Assembly: GCF_021869535.1 (NCBI RefSeq)
Contig: NW_026262679.1
Location: forward strand, 80,039,143 to 80,103,142
Reading direction: 5' to 3'
Source of the DNA: Mytilus californianus
Taxonomy: Eukaryota > Mollusca > Bivalvia > Mytilida > Mytilidae
Length of the DNA stretch: 64,000 bases
Part shown: positions 12,201-27,200 of the stretch, piece after piece
Layout: each line of letters starts with the position of its first letter
Position numbering within the stretch: position 1 is the stretch's first letter
Translations under genes and position numbers: made by a program
Notes under the pieces: generated by a model
Seen by the model: the letters and a program-made list of their open reading frames with translations, nothing else
The model's database searches: none
What the model was told of the DNA's origin: nothing

Positions 12201-15200
12201 ATACTAGTACAGAATCTTTGTTCTTCTACTCATTTCTTTTATAATGTTACTCGGAAAGGCAAATTTGTTTACTCGTTTGGAACATAAGAATCTATGTTTA
12301 TCTTTTGTTTGACCAGCTAGTTTATATGTGATATAGTCCGAGATTATTCTGACGTCCAACGGCTGTTTTGCCAGACAAGCTGGGGCCGTCCCACGGCCCC
12401 AGCTTGTCTGGCAAAACAGCCGTTGGACGTCAGAGTAATCTCGGACTATATGTGATATACTAGTAGTTTGAACTTCTGACCGTGCTTTTCATGTATTTTA
12501 AAGCTAAAAAAAGTAAGAAGATAAAGTAACATTTAAAAAATATTTGCAAGAAATGTCAACATAGTTGATGCAAATTACTTAAAAATTAGATAGGACAAAA
12601 CTCGAAAAATGATTTTGTTTCATGCCAGTCTTTTTTTTTTAAATATAAAAATAAGAAAACGTGGTATTATTGCCAATGAGACAACTATCCACATGATCGG
12701 AGATCAAATGACGTGGATTTAAGCAATTGCAGGTCACCATACGGTCTTCAACAATAAGCAAATCCCATACCGTATAGTCAGCTATAAAAGACCCCGACAT
12801 GACAAAATGTACACATGATGTAGAACAATTCAAACGAGAAACCAAGCGGCCTGATTCAAGTAAAAAAGCAATAAACGAAATAGAAAGCAAATATGGATAG
12901 ACAGCTTCCGCGCTTCATACAAAATGTACTTCGGTCAACGCTTTTACACCCCAATGAATTTACAAAAAGAAGCATTCAATTCCTAAGTGTTCGTTTTATA
13001 TTAATATCTTATCATTCATTTTTACACTTTTGAAAGAAAAAAACTACATACTTGATAGTACAGATGTTCCAATTAGATGTTGTTTATTTTGTTCTATTAA
13101 ACAAAACAATTTGTCGCGATAATTACCATTTAATAGTTTATTCGGTACATATTTTATTTAAATTATAAAATTTTTATAATAAGGGCGGTTGTTCTCTCCT
13201 GGATAATCAATAATATTTCATCGAATGATTTAAAACATAACCAATGATAAATAAACTCACCAAAACTCACCATAGATACATTACTTTCAACACAGTTAAA
13301 AGTAAAAACGGTGGAGACAATAGATAAAGAAAGGTTTAATGGTATAATTATATATCTTACACCGTTTCATAATATTGAAAATTTCTATAAGAATGCAAAT
13401 ATCTTTGTGTGTTATACACGTTTATTTGTAACAATTCAATGACGCAAGCTGCAATATTAAAACCCATACTTTAGAAAAGTCATATAGAAATATACACTTT
13501 CTTTATGTGATATCATGCCAAGGCTCTATTAATTGTCTTTCAAAATGGGAAGGATATGTACTCCAGTGCCAATATCAAAGAATGACTTGATATGGAAATC
13601 AATTATGACTCTACATATCGGAAATTCTTTAATGTACGCTTCTAAAGTCGTCGACAAAATGCAATGAAGTTATCAAAGGAAAATTGAAAAAAAATCTAAA
13701 AATTAAAAAGATTCTATCTCGCATACATACAGATTAATTGGGGTTTTTAAAATGTGAAACTCCTTTATAAATGATGACATTTATTATGTTTATTTCGTCG
13801 TTGGACTTTCCTCATTTTGCTTTGAACTAGAATATGAAATTCAAATGATCTCTAAGTAATCTTTTAAAAACGGTATCATCTATTTTCTGTCATATAAAAT
13901 TAGTGATAGTCATGCTTTTTGGACCATTAGGCTGAGTAATACATTAGGATAGCTGAATATTAACATTCTAAGATTTTAGGGGCATGCTGAAACAAATTCA
14001 TGGTTCCTTATGATGGCCTGTAGCCTAAAATCATTGCTTAAAGGAGCCAGAGACCGGATCCCAGAGAGTGTTATCACCTAATACGGAGATAGCTCGAAAA
14101 AATGAAACAATATCTGTGTTATAGATAAAATATGTTCTTTTACAACCTTTTAAATGACAAATTTAAGATAGATGCTTGACTTTCGTTTGGTCACAAGAAG
14201 TAAATTTTTATTCTACGTATTTGTGCATAACGCATTAAGCACACGGGCTTTATAAAAATAACATATGACTGCGCAAAGGGAGACAATTCTAACGACATTA
14301 GAACCGTATGGGAAAACAAATTTGTTAATTAGCAGTATTTATTTACCACACGAAACACAAAAAGGTCTGGGTGGTTGAAATATAAATATCACACAACAGG
14401 GTAGCACTTCCATTTGGTTACGTTTTTGCATTTAAGAACATAGCATGAACATTTCAAGCGCAATAGAATTCCATGCAATTTGTTATATATTACCTAGCAT
14501 GCATATAATTCCACAATATTCTTATGTTGGGAGAATTTGACATTCAAAGGTGCATACAAAACACATGTGCAGATAAACGCAAAGAAGATGTTTACTTGTA
14601 TGAGTAGATATGCGTATGCTATAATAACCTGTGCAATCCGAATAATATAGCTTTCATCTTGAGCTATTTGGTTTTCTGAAATTTTATTTCAATGAACAGT
14701 GAACTTGGTGAATCCGAAATACGCATCTGGTACAATGAAAAAAATTACAGATAATGTTACAGTAGGGTGCCCAATGTCCAAAAAGTCCTCTAGTTAACGA
14801 ACAGGGGCGGATCCAGTATTTTAGGTTAGGGGGCGCAAACTTAAATTTTTTTTGAAGTAAAATTATCGAAATATTCTTTATTAAGATGAGGACAATCCAT
14901 GCTTTTCAAATTTTAGGGGGTGCACACCCGCCAAGCCCCCGCCTGAATCCGCCCCTGACGAGTTTAAGACACGGCTAACACGGATAACACACGGCTAATT
15001 TTTTTGGCAAATTATAGGAAAATCATTATATTTTACAATCATGTCGTCGTAAGTTCCCATGGTCACGATTTTCTAAATTTCGTGTTTTTACAGGGTACCC
15101 CCAGATACCGTATTGTACGTGGAATCTTTAACATGAAAAATGAAATTCTTACGCTCTTTGTTTGTAGTTTAAATAGTACTTATAATATATAGTTTATACA

Positions 15201-18200
15201 TTAAATATATCATATAACAAAAGCGGAAAGTATTTAAGTGATTTTAGTATAATTATTTCAGCATTTTAGTAAGACTAAAATATTACCCGAAATTTACTAC
15301 ATTTTCATCGAAAGCAAAATTATAACGTGTATCATCACGATATTTTTTACTATTTTAAAGCAATAAGATAGAGTCTTTAAATTTTTTTATTTTTTTTTCT
15401 ATTGTCCTTTGATAACTTTGTTGCATTTTGTCGACGACTTTAGAAGCGAACATTAAAGAATTTCCGATATGTACAGTCATAATTTATTTCCATATAAAGT
15501 CAAAATGATTCTTTGATATTGGCACTGGAGTACATATCCTTCCCATTTTGAAAGACAAATAATAGAGCCTTGGCATGATATCACATAAAGAAAGTGTTCG
15601 TATATTTCTATATGACTTTTCTAAAGTATGGGTTTTAATATTGCAGCTTGCGTCATTGAATTGTTACAAATAAACGTGTATAACACACAAAGATATTTGC
15701 ATTCTTATAGAAATTTTCAATATTATGAAACGGTGTAAGATATATAATTATACCATTAAACCTTTGTTTATCTTTTGTCTTCCACCGTTTTTACTTTTAC
15801 GGTGTTTAATCAATGCCAAAATTTCATGCGTGAAATGATTGTAGTTTTGAAGAAATTTGCAATTAAAAACACAAATTAAGTCAACATTTTGGCATTGATT
15901 AAACACGGATTATCATTTTGTTACTTACACTATTAGGTCATTAACAAGGACAGTGGTCACTCAATACATTTCTCATTTTTGCTTGTTGTGTGGTTGATTT
16001 ATTTGATTTGAATAGCCAGCTAATTTTGTAAATTGTTATTTTCTTCTGAGGAATATGTTTTGTCTGTGTTTTTCAAAACTTTAAACTCTGAATAGATATT
16101 TTTGTTATAATTGTAGTATGAGAATCAAATTGGTCGGTTTCGTTTCACACCCGGAATATGGCACATCAAGCCTATGTTATGGTCTTGCATGATGTTTTGG
16201 ACCTAAATCCCCATCGGTGTGAACGACAACAAAAATTTATCACCGTTCGTGCTTTAAATTATACACCAGCAGACACAACTGCAATAATTTCAAAGCTGAA
16301 TTGGCAATAAGTTTGTCCGAGCAAACCACTGAACATGCTGAAGCCAATGACCTATATGTGCGAAGCTGGCAGCAGTAAATATTTTTCCGGGTTGCTTGTT
16401 TTTTTCATTTGTTGCTGCGCATGCTTATTTTTTCCGCGGCTTTGCTGCTCCAAAATTTATTTTCACTTTTGTACACATTTATATCCTGAACTTTCCTGTA
16501 TTTCATGTTGCAGAGTATTCATTTTCATCTGGTCTTGTGCAAAGTCATTTATTTTCAGTTCATACCAGGCCAAATTATTGATTTTCAAAATCCTCCTCCC
16601 TTCCCTCCTTTTGAAATCAAATGGTCGTCCCCTTACTGAAAGCTAATGAAAGGACGTCATCAATTAATAGTCTGAGAAAAGTATGATCATAAACAAAATT
16701 ACAGTAAAAACTAGGATTCTACTGGTGCAGCATGTATTACTAACTGACTGAATTATGTCGAAATTCTTAGAGAAAAGGATTATTCATTCTTTATATGCCT
16801 GTCCCAAGTCGGGATCGAGCCGGTATTTGAGTGGTTGTCGTCGGTTTAAGTCTGGTTTTTTTTTGGTTAATTGTTTTGTTATAAATTAGGCCGTTAGTTT
16901 TCTCAAATGAATTGTTTCAATATTTTATATCGGGGCCTTTTGTAGCCGACCATACGGTATGTGTTTTTCTCATTGTTGAAGGCCGTACGGTTGCCTTTAA
17001 CTGCTTACTTCTACATCTCCTTATTTTTATATTATACAAGTATTACACACAATTAACATTTATTTATCAATGCTCCATGTAAATGAGGTAAGGTCAGATG
17101 AACTCTGCCACAAAGACATGTACACTTTGCTACCATTACACACACCAAATGTATTTGACCCACTACTTATAGTATCTGAGATAAGGACTTGACCACTGAA
17201 ACTTAACCTTGTTCACTGATCCATGAAATGACGTCGAGGTTAGGTGAACCATGTATGACCGATATGTAGACCTTGCAAGGATATCATATATTAGTAACCA
17301 AATATAGTTATCCTCGATTCGAAGGATACATTAGGGTCATTCAAACTCACAAGTGAGACATTCACATGACGAAAAAAAGCTATATGGTCTTTTAGCAGTC
17401 ACTAAACCATGAAAATGAGGTCAAGGACAATGATTATATGACAGACGGGAACTTTGTAACACAATGGATCTATATACAAAGTATGAATTATCCGATTCCT
17501 CTACCATCTGAAATATAAAGATATAGAAATAGTTTACGGTGTTGCCGCCGCCACCATCATATTGAATGCTGTATGACTCGCATTCTGCGACTTCCTTCGA
17601 ATGCAATTTAAACAAGAACAACTGAAATTAGCTCTCTTACCTAAACCTGGTCGGGGGGCTTTCTACTAAACAGTAGATAATGAAACGTAATAGCTACTGC
17701 TAGCTCCAGCAATATTTCTATGTCGTTTCAATCTGATTAAAATTCTGATCTATGTTAACTCGCGTGCTCGTATATATAAGCTCATATGAGGATAAAGAAA
17801 TCAGAGATCTATATTTTTATTAGTAAGATTGATGTTGTTTACAACCCTCTTTTTGTAGATAATCTTTGACTTCATGTCAATTGTAGGCCAATTTATGCTC
17901 AATAAGGCATATAAGTGTGTAAAATGTAGTGATTAACCTGTTTCTAATTGTCATTTTGTTTTCATATATACTTTAACAGAAACCCTCCCCCCTTTTCACC
18001 GTTTGCAGTCTTTCTTATTTCTATAAAGCAAAGATAAACCCAAACCTGCTAATTCAATCCATTCTGCGTTATTATTACACCAGTTTTGGAACTAAGTACA
18101 ATTTTATGTGCTTCCACACTCACCAAAATAAAATTTGATATTTACCGAGAAAATCATTATGAACACCTATCAAAAGACGGAAAATATCAATTTTGGGAGG

Positions 18201-21200
18201 GCAGCTTTAAAATGTTAGTATCTAAAAAACATCTCTAGAGATCACTTGTAACGAATCTTATGTAAAAATTCCTAATTTATAAATTTTAATAGGTCAAGGT
18301 CACTGTTATTTAACAGCTGAATTAAAATTGTAAATGTGCACCCTATAATTACAAATGTCAATCTCGAACCGTATTTGGCAACATAAATATCAAATTAGTC
18401 CTAATATAGAAACAATAGTTATAATCCTTTGACTTATTCTAACTTATTTTTCTATAAACGCATATAAGTAGGGGCGGCCAGCTGTCTAAATGTGACTGCG
18501 TTTTCCCTTGAAATTTTAGCTTTGACCTTTGACCCAAATTTAAGAAAATCGTGACCACTGTAGACAACGACGACATCAATATTTCGATGAGGCTTGTTCT
18601 CCTCTTTCCAATGATATCAAATACAGCCGTGTGTTATTCCGTTAACCCAAATCGATCAAATTCGTTGACTGGACACCCTACTATTAATTGTTCAACTCAA
18701 TTATTTCTAGTTGGTGTACATTTTCAGTTTCTAGCTGAAATATATTGAAAATATGTAAACCAATGTAAATGAAATTATCAGGTTAAAAAAAAGACAAAAA
18801 AAACGATCTAACTGCATTTTCCTATACCTTCTAACCTGACTGATTAATTTTACAGGTGGGGATGGCTTGGGTTTAATTGTGGAAGTACTTTCGGAATATC
18901 TGGAGGTAAATGGAAGCTAGCTGCCAAGTACGTATATACAAATATCAATATAAACTATTATAAAAAAAGAACGAAATATTCATAAATGAAACGTGATTTA
19001 CTGAAGATAAAATTAACATCCACTCTGTTGGTGTTTGTCTATAGCTGTTTGAAATAAGAAAGACTTAATTTTGATTGAATGAAAAAAAAGTGAAAATAAA
19101 TGTAAATTATATAAGTACCAAGCGCTTTTTACATCGCGATGACCGTGAGGGCATTCCGATGTATTGCTATCGCCTAGATTTCCATTACGTATCTTTCGTT
19201 TTGGGTTTGTAACCGATCTATAAACATGATAAATACGCAGACATTAAGGAGTGCAAAAGTAACATTCCTTATCGTCTGTTATAAATACATTTCTTCAATG
19301 AATACTGATAAAAACATTTTTGTTTAGAACATAAATTTACTTGATAATATGAACATGTTTTGTCGTTAGATATATATGTATAAGTAAAAAATCATTGATA
19401 ATATCTTTGCACACGTACCGAAAAATTGTGTTAACGCATGCGGAAGAATATCTCAAGAACGTTTTGCGGCAATCCCCGCAAGGACTGGTAACTCTGCATG
19501 GAAGTTTGTTTTTGCGGGAAAATATGAATACCTACTCATATCCGATCTTTTAGAAAAATCGAATATTTACAGAAGAGTGTCCACCATGCACTTGCACTGC
19601 ACTATTATTAGAATAGTAGAATAGAATGATGTACAAACGGATGAAAATTATATATACATGTAACTGTTATATTAATATAATATATAACAACAAACCAGTG
19701 TATACTGATTTGTATCACTACAATATAATAGTTATTACGGAGAGGTTGAATTTCCTGTCATTTATTCATCATCCACGCACGAACTTGTCTCAGAAAATAT
19801 ATATCTCTGTACATTAACCTCAGTTTCAGGTATAGAGATGTGACTTTTTTCTGAGACAAGTGCTTTTGACCATTCACAAGAACTTGCGGTCATTCGATGT
19901 TCAGTACTTCACTACTTTGATTTATTTACCTTTAGCAGGTACACTCAAAGCCAAACAAATGAGAGCCAATGATATATAAGAAACATTTGAATAGATATAT
20001 GACCAAAAGGGACCTAAAATAATAGTCAAATCCGTTTAAGGTCAAATTTTCCTGAGGGAGTGGAAACTTTAGTTACTCGATAATTTCTAGACTTTTGAAC
20101 GGACAATTTAAACAGGTTTGTAATATATCATGTCAGTGCCGAAGCACTCACTACTGATCTAATGATACCATCGGGTTCTTATGGTCTATCAGCAGCGGAA
20201 TCGTCCCAGTACTATAAAGAATAAAAACAACACTTTATAAAGAATACGCATGCGAAGCTTTTCTGGAGTTACCATCATCATTAAGTTTCAAAGCCGAGAA
20301 TATATCAAGACCGAACTAAGTGAATAGCTATATGACCAAAAGGGACCTAAAATAATAGCTAAATCCATTTAAGATATACTTTGCCTGAGAGAATTGGAAT
20401 CCCTAGTTCCTCAATAATTCCTAAAATTTGTTAATATTCACCATTAATGATGCACATGAATAAGTGCTCAATGGATAAATACATGATTTTTTCCAAATTT
20501 TTCCTGGTATTACCTCATATCTTAATATATACATGAGGGCTTTAGCGTGAGAGTAGATATCAATAGAGGGATACTAACAGGACAGATATGGAAATAGGCA
20601 TATATCATTTAAGCTATGATAGCTATAATAACAGCTAATAGAATAAAAAAAAACATTACAGCATGTTTTTTATCAATGAAAATAACTGCTTTTTTTTTCG
20701 GGCAAATTGCAGGTGGGCAAACTAGCTGTTTGGGAATATACACCTAGTAAAATTATACCCTTTTAAGTTTGCGCATTTTCCGACGTCGAAGAGCTGAATT
20801 ATCATTTTTCTCTGGTGACAACAAGATTCGATTAAAGTTTGGATTTAGAAATAAAAATATTCTAGAATTTAAAAAAGGTTTAAGACACAAAACATGTTAT
20901 AAAAGAAGCATTTTTTCATATTTGTTGCTGTATAAGAATACTTATAATAATGTCCATCATAAAAAGAATAATATAAAAAAAATAGATCTTGAAAAAGGTT
21001 ACAATACCAGAGATTCCATTTTCACGGTCCAATAGTTAGGATATAAACCTATGATAAAATTCATAAATGTATATTACTAGTATTATTCTGCGTGGCTTAC
21101 TACAATAACTACATGCATCTTTTTTTGTTTGGCTTATCACATGTGTCATTTGACGTGTGGCTTATTATATAAATTTTTTTTTCATTTTAGATCAGCTGTT

Positions 21201-24200
21201 ATAACCATGAATGGATCTGTAGGAGCAGGATTTGCTGGTATCGTTTTGAGGTTATAATCATTTTTGTCTTGTTTTTCATTCTAAAAAAAAACCATCAAAG
21301 ATACCGGGCTAATAATTTAGTACACTAAACGCTTTAGTATATATCTGTATGCCTCATCGGGGATCAATTGCGTAGTTGCACATGTTGAAAAGCAATAAAA
21401 GTACAGAAAACACAAAATATGATAACTGTCCACGTCCCATTTTCTTCATGTAATATTACATTCATTCTGAGCGTTTGACCACTTCAATTACACATAACGA
21501 AAGTATGATATTCTAGTTATTTTTTTTTTTCGTCATGTGGAAAAAAGTGAACTCTTTTTTATTAATTTCAGTGTAATTTTGTACAAGGGTAAATATGATG
21601 TATCAACAATAGTTAACAGTGTATTAGGAGGGATGGTTGGTGTAACAGCAAGCTGTGCAGTAATAAGACCGTGGGAAGCTGTGATAACGGGTGCTATTGG
21701 CAGTATTTTAAGTGTATTTGGAGCAAGACTTCTTGATAAGATGAAACTTGATGACCCTGTTGGTGCAATTTCTGTCCACGGCGTATGTGGATTGTGGGTT
21801 TGTATTCACTTCACTTTTTGCTTAAATAGACTTTAAGACCCTAAAATGTGTAAGTTGTGAACATATGCGCAAAGAATTCTTTTCAATAAAAACAATGTTA
21901 CTTTGATATTTCCTTTGAATTTATACATCTGAGAGTTTCATTGGTTCAATGAAAAAGAATGATATATGGTATAGTTTTTCCTTTCAAAGTACATTGTATG
22001 CTTGGGTCAAGATAAATGATATTGAAGTAGAATATACAGGTAATTATAAAAAGAAGATGTGGTATGATTTAAGTCCGGTCTTATAAATAGATAATAACCG
22101 ATACGATATGTCTGTGTCTCAACTCACTGTCGACATTTTTCTCAGTCATAGATCGTTCACATACGAGAACAGTCGTCTAATCGGTAATTTTACCCATTGT
22201 TTTATATTCCCGATTGTGACATTTTCGACATAAGGAAATGCATGTACCAAGTCAGAAATGTGACAATTGTTTTCCATTCTTTTAATTTGTTTGAGCTTTT
22301 GATTTTGCCATTTGATAATGGACTTTCCGTTTTGAATTTTCCTTGGAGTTCGGTATTTTTATTTTTTACTTTTGACTGTTCGTGTGGCCGGTTTATGCAT
22401 GGAGAAGTCGCTTACCCTACGATACCCTCAGGGTGTGTTTGTTACCTTGATTTGTCTTCGTCGATTCATGAGATTTGAACATCGGTAAACTATTGTTGTC
22501 TCAACTTTTCAATTTGAAAATGAGTTGATCTGAGCCTGTCTGATGATATTATGTTAGGTTAACTATTTTCTTTTAATCCCCAACTTCCCTTTTATTAAAA
22601 GGATACTGTCAATCAATATCAATTTGCAACGGCAATGGATATGTTTAATGAATTGTTTACCTCCCTTATACCTAGTGACGAAGACATTTTACAAAATAAA
22701 ATAAAAATAAAACAAAAACCCTCTTCAAAAAAGTTATCTTGTTATTTATAGCGTGAGAAGTGACATTCAAATAATAATTCGAAAAACAGTCTAAGATAGT
22801 TTTATAATGAAGTGAATGAATAAAAATTTTGAGTACACCATAAAATAAAGAATTACGGAGTGCGACAAAAGCAATTGTTAGACCCTTGAAATTGCAGAGA
22901 TAGTGACATTATTTCATCTTTTAGAAATTTATGTTAATTTCATTGACAGATTAATTGGAGGAAAAAGTTTGGGTACCGTTTCACAAAGCCTTCGTAAGTC
23001 TACGTGTCATCGTACGCTCATCGTAAATAAATCGTAGGTTTTACAGCCGTTTCACAAAGCCGTCGTAAGTTAAGATGAGCGTAAATAATACGTAAATCCT
23101 GGCGTAACTTACTACAGCTACAAAAATGTATACCCAGTCGTATCTCGATCGTAGTTTTTCCGCGAATATGAATTAAACCATATCTAAGATGTCTTTATTC
23201 TCGATCAAGATGCCGCAAATGTTAGAAGACGAAGAAGAATCTTCAATATTAGAACCACACTTTCTTCATTTGATCATTTTGAAAATGAAATGGATATTAT
23301 ACAGACTGGATAGACACAGTATCAATGAAATAACATTGGCAATAGAACCAGATATAAAACATGATACAAATAGGTCCCATGCACTTACTCCTGAAACGCA
23401 GGTTTTGTTAGCTTGCGCTACTCACTGGTTCTCCGGTAAAGCGCCCATTTAATGACGCTGATTTGTCCCACCGTAACAAAGCAAAACTAACGACTTCGAG
23501 TTACATACCCGTAGCTTGTTATACTTATATCTGAGATTTTTATATTTCTTTATTATCTATATTTTTAAATTTTATAAAGTTTAGTACATATTGCACAACG
23601 ATTGTGATCGTACCGGCCGTCATAATGTTTTCTTCGTAAACCTGTAATTCCCGTTAACGGATAGAAGACCAAGCAAGACTAAATATTTCAAGAACTTACA
23701 TTGTAATTTGGACGATATAAGAAGACACCATGTGACAGTTTTAATTAGTCAATTGTTTCAGTGTAACAGAGTTGCTTTTTTCTTAGATCTACAAAAAAAC
23801 ACAAAAAAAACGAGCTGGATGTTTTTATATCAATATTAATGCAAGTAAATAATTTTAACCCGTTTTCAATATTAAAGATCTGAAACTTTTATTATTAATA
23901 TAAATTTGATACACAATTTAATATGATTAAACAATTATGCAAGTAGTCATAAAAATTGCTCTGCCTAATGAGTATGATAAATCATATTGCACAGGGAGAG
24001 AAGCTTTTAAATACTTTCTTTCATTAAAAATGAAATTACGACGTCGGTTGAGAGGGCATGGTATATATTGTCCGTTACATTTATTAACAACACCTTATAC
24101 AAATATTCTTTTCGAAAACAAAAACAGTTAAAAAGAACAAACAAAACTATCCGTCACAATGATATATGAGGGTCTGGATTAGGGGGGGAAAGGGGGTGGG

Positions 24201-27200
24201 GGGTTTTACATTTCTGTATTCTGTAATTCTGTTAGCCATTTTTCTCTATTCAGTAAGAAATATGCTTATTCTGTAAATTCTTGTGTTCAGACCGTGCATA
24301 TGAAAATTTCCTGTTGTATCATGATTTTGACATGATAGATCTTTTTGTCTGTATCAACGACATATAAATATTTGAATCTTCATTTTAAATTGATACAAAA
24401 AATCAAAATTCTCTGTTCTATAGATTTTCATAAATGGAGTCTAAAATATGTCCATAATAAATGCACCGTATCAAATGCATATATGAGAACAACTACTTAT
24501 AAACTGCTACGCGTCGCATACTATGTATAGAGACATCATAAATCTAAGTTAAAAGACAAATTAAAAAAAAGGAATTCTAAAAGCTTTCTTTGACAAATTT
24601 TATACTAACTTCATTTTAACAAGTTTAAATTACATTTTCTAAAATAGAGCTAAGAACTGTTTGTAATGTTGTAAATTTAATTCGTTTGAAATTTTTATTC
24701 AAATACGCTGTTGAAGATTACTAAGCGCCAATGGAATACAATAATTTTGTATTTTATAAATTAGTGTCTTCGATAATGAATGACTCGTTTCATTGTTATT
24801 ACAAAAAATAGGTCATAATAGCATGACAGAGTTATATTTGCTTCAGAATATTCTAGATAAATATACAAAAAGCAAATTTTAGACAATGTACCCTCACAAG
24901 CCTGGAAGTGGCTAGTCACATATAGTTAACGGCGTTTTTCTCACAATGATGTTCTACCTCCATAAGCCTGGAAATGTCGTGGCGGGTCACATATAATCAA
25001 TCCTTCTGACTGTATAAATTTTGTTAGAGAGTGGGCTGAATTAAGACGTTATATGATGAAAACTAATTAATTTCCTACCGTGAAAATGCATCGCATGTAC
25101 AATAGAAATGAATCGCCCCTACAGTGAAAATGAAAGTCTAGTATCATTATTCGACAGTAAACATGAATCGCATAACGAAAACAGCATAGTGGAATTTAAT
25201 TCAATATCAACAAGCTGAATAAAAAACCTGTTTTGAGTTATACAACATTAATGATTATGTTAAAAGGTACATTTTTCTGCCAATGAAACTTAACTGCTGC
25301 TTTTAATTCTCTTGAACGCTCTGTTCGTGAACTATTCTTAATATTTATCTATTTGTGTAGCAATTTTACACCTGGATGGCTGTAGGCGCGATGAAAACCC
25401 GTCCGCATCTCATACCTATATCATGAATTTATAAAAACAGTTATTTCTGAATCTATTCAAAAATCATGAATTTGTCGTCTGTTTATTAATCATTCTACAT
25501 TAGAAATTCATAACGGATACAGTGAAAGTGGTATTTCAGGATTCGCACATTATATACACTGGTTTTGTTTATTTTTATCGGACTTTTTTTAAATTCTTTT
25601 TCAACGACAACGCATGCAACTTCTTATTGCTTGTTTGAAAATTCTTCTCTTGGTCATAAATCTACTTGAAATATTTGCCACTGTACGTTCAGAAAACAGC
25701 AATCAATCAATCATATCTCCTCTAAAATTGCAGTACTATAATAACTTTAGACATTATCAAATAATTGTTAAAAATTTCGTTTAATCCTTTGATCAGATAT
25801 AAACACGTCTCGTCACTCTCCTATTATTTCAAATTTCCGATACAAAGAAAAAAGTATTATAATTGAATATCAAAGGAAGTAACCCATCAAAGATACAAGG
25901 CTTGTGTTTCGTCTACAAATGAAAAACATACGAACACACCCACTCACCTGATTCGCTCGTTCTCAAAAATATAAAAATTAAAAGTATAAAAACAATTATA
26001 TACAAAATAAAGGATAAGGTCACCCCGGATGCCGCACAAATGCCAAGGCAACGAACGAGAAACCGGAAAGAACATACTTGGATTCCAAACCGATACCGCT
26101 AAATGCCCAGGTGTATTCCTGGTAGAGGAAAGCCGAAAATCCTACGATAAAGCATCTCGGAAAGAAACTACCGATCCATTAGGGGAACAACAGCTAAAAC
26201 CCTCAGACATCAAATAGATTGGTCTGATAGTTTCCCACATGTCTCAAACAAACCTGAAAATATCTGCAGAAACTTTCCTCAACAAAAAAATATAATCCAA
26301 AACATAAAATATAAGATGTAAGGATAACAATATTTATCCATGAAACCAATTTGGCAAAACAATTTCAATGATGTTGAAGGAATTTCTCTGCAAACATTTT
26401 CACATCCGATCCCACAGGCATGCTCGACTCATCGATCTGTGAAAGAAGAGTGTGCCATATTCCGATGTAAATAAACTACGATTCACACCTCCCGTTTACA
26501 GAGTTCCGTTTTACGATACACTTACGATGATACACAGTGCGTATCTTGCGATCAACTTAGTAGTCCCTTACGATGCCTTTGTGAAACACACGTAACGGGA
26601 ACGTAGAACCACACGTAAACGGATCGTAAAATGATATTATGATCGTAAGTTAAGAAGGCTTTGTGAAACGGTGGCCAGGACATTATAGAGTATAACTTAT
26701 AAATTTTGTGCGTCCAAAGTGCTTACCTGTTCATCAGGAACCCTCAAACCTAAACATTTGAAAGCAAAGGATGTATCAATACATAAACACGTTAGGAGCA
26801 ATAGGAATAAAATAGATTTAAAACAAATAGCTAAATCACCTAACGACAACTTTGCTTGTGGAAGCTGGAACTTTAGTTTCTTAATAAATTCTTAATCTAT
26901 CAACGGTGAATTTTAGAAGACATGTTAAAAATCATGTCACTACTGAAGCACCAACTACTGAAGTGATGACACGGTGAAAATGTCATTTTGAAGTCAATAA
27001 ACCGTCATTTACATGTCGAAGTGTGCATAATTGACATGATCTCTTCACTTTACAATTATATATGGCAAACAGTCACATCTACAAAAAAGAAAATATAGAA
27101 CTCACATCATTATCGTTGTACAAGACATTTTTAATTTGTTGACAAGAATCTTTTTAGGATTGTTGTTCATATCAGACTTTTAATGAAAAGATGGAATTAA

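Larger units (their letters stand above)
22971..26676. mobile_element. PIF/Harbinger DNA transposon remnant, ~3.7 kb, in AMT intron 5
   Basis: The left end reads GGGTACCGTTTCACAAAGCC and the right end, reverse-complemented, reads GGCCACCGTTTCACAAAGCC. A second TTTCACAAAGCC/TCGTAAG block lies about 70-85 bases inside each end, so both termini are doubled. The interior holds a truncated HARBI1-like frame (23189-23452) and otherwise no transposase, so the element is non-autonomous. I could not see a clean 3-base target duplication. Confidence 0.7.

Noticed and set aside
12639-12890. 83-codon minus-strand frame
   Set aside because: It coincides with family B repeat, and other copies have different stops.
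16805-16830. B-box-like GGGATCGAGCC that might mark a tRNA-derived SINE
   Set aside because: No matching A box at the right distance and no tRNA fold. The site is inside family B, whose other copies lack it.
26029-26217. 62-codon frame proposed as the second (Myb-like) Harbinger protein
   Set aside because: No tryptophan spacing or helix pattern of a Myb/SANT domain on either strand.
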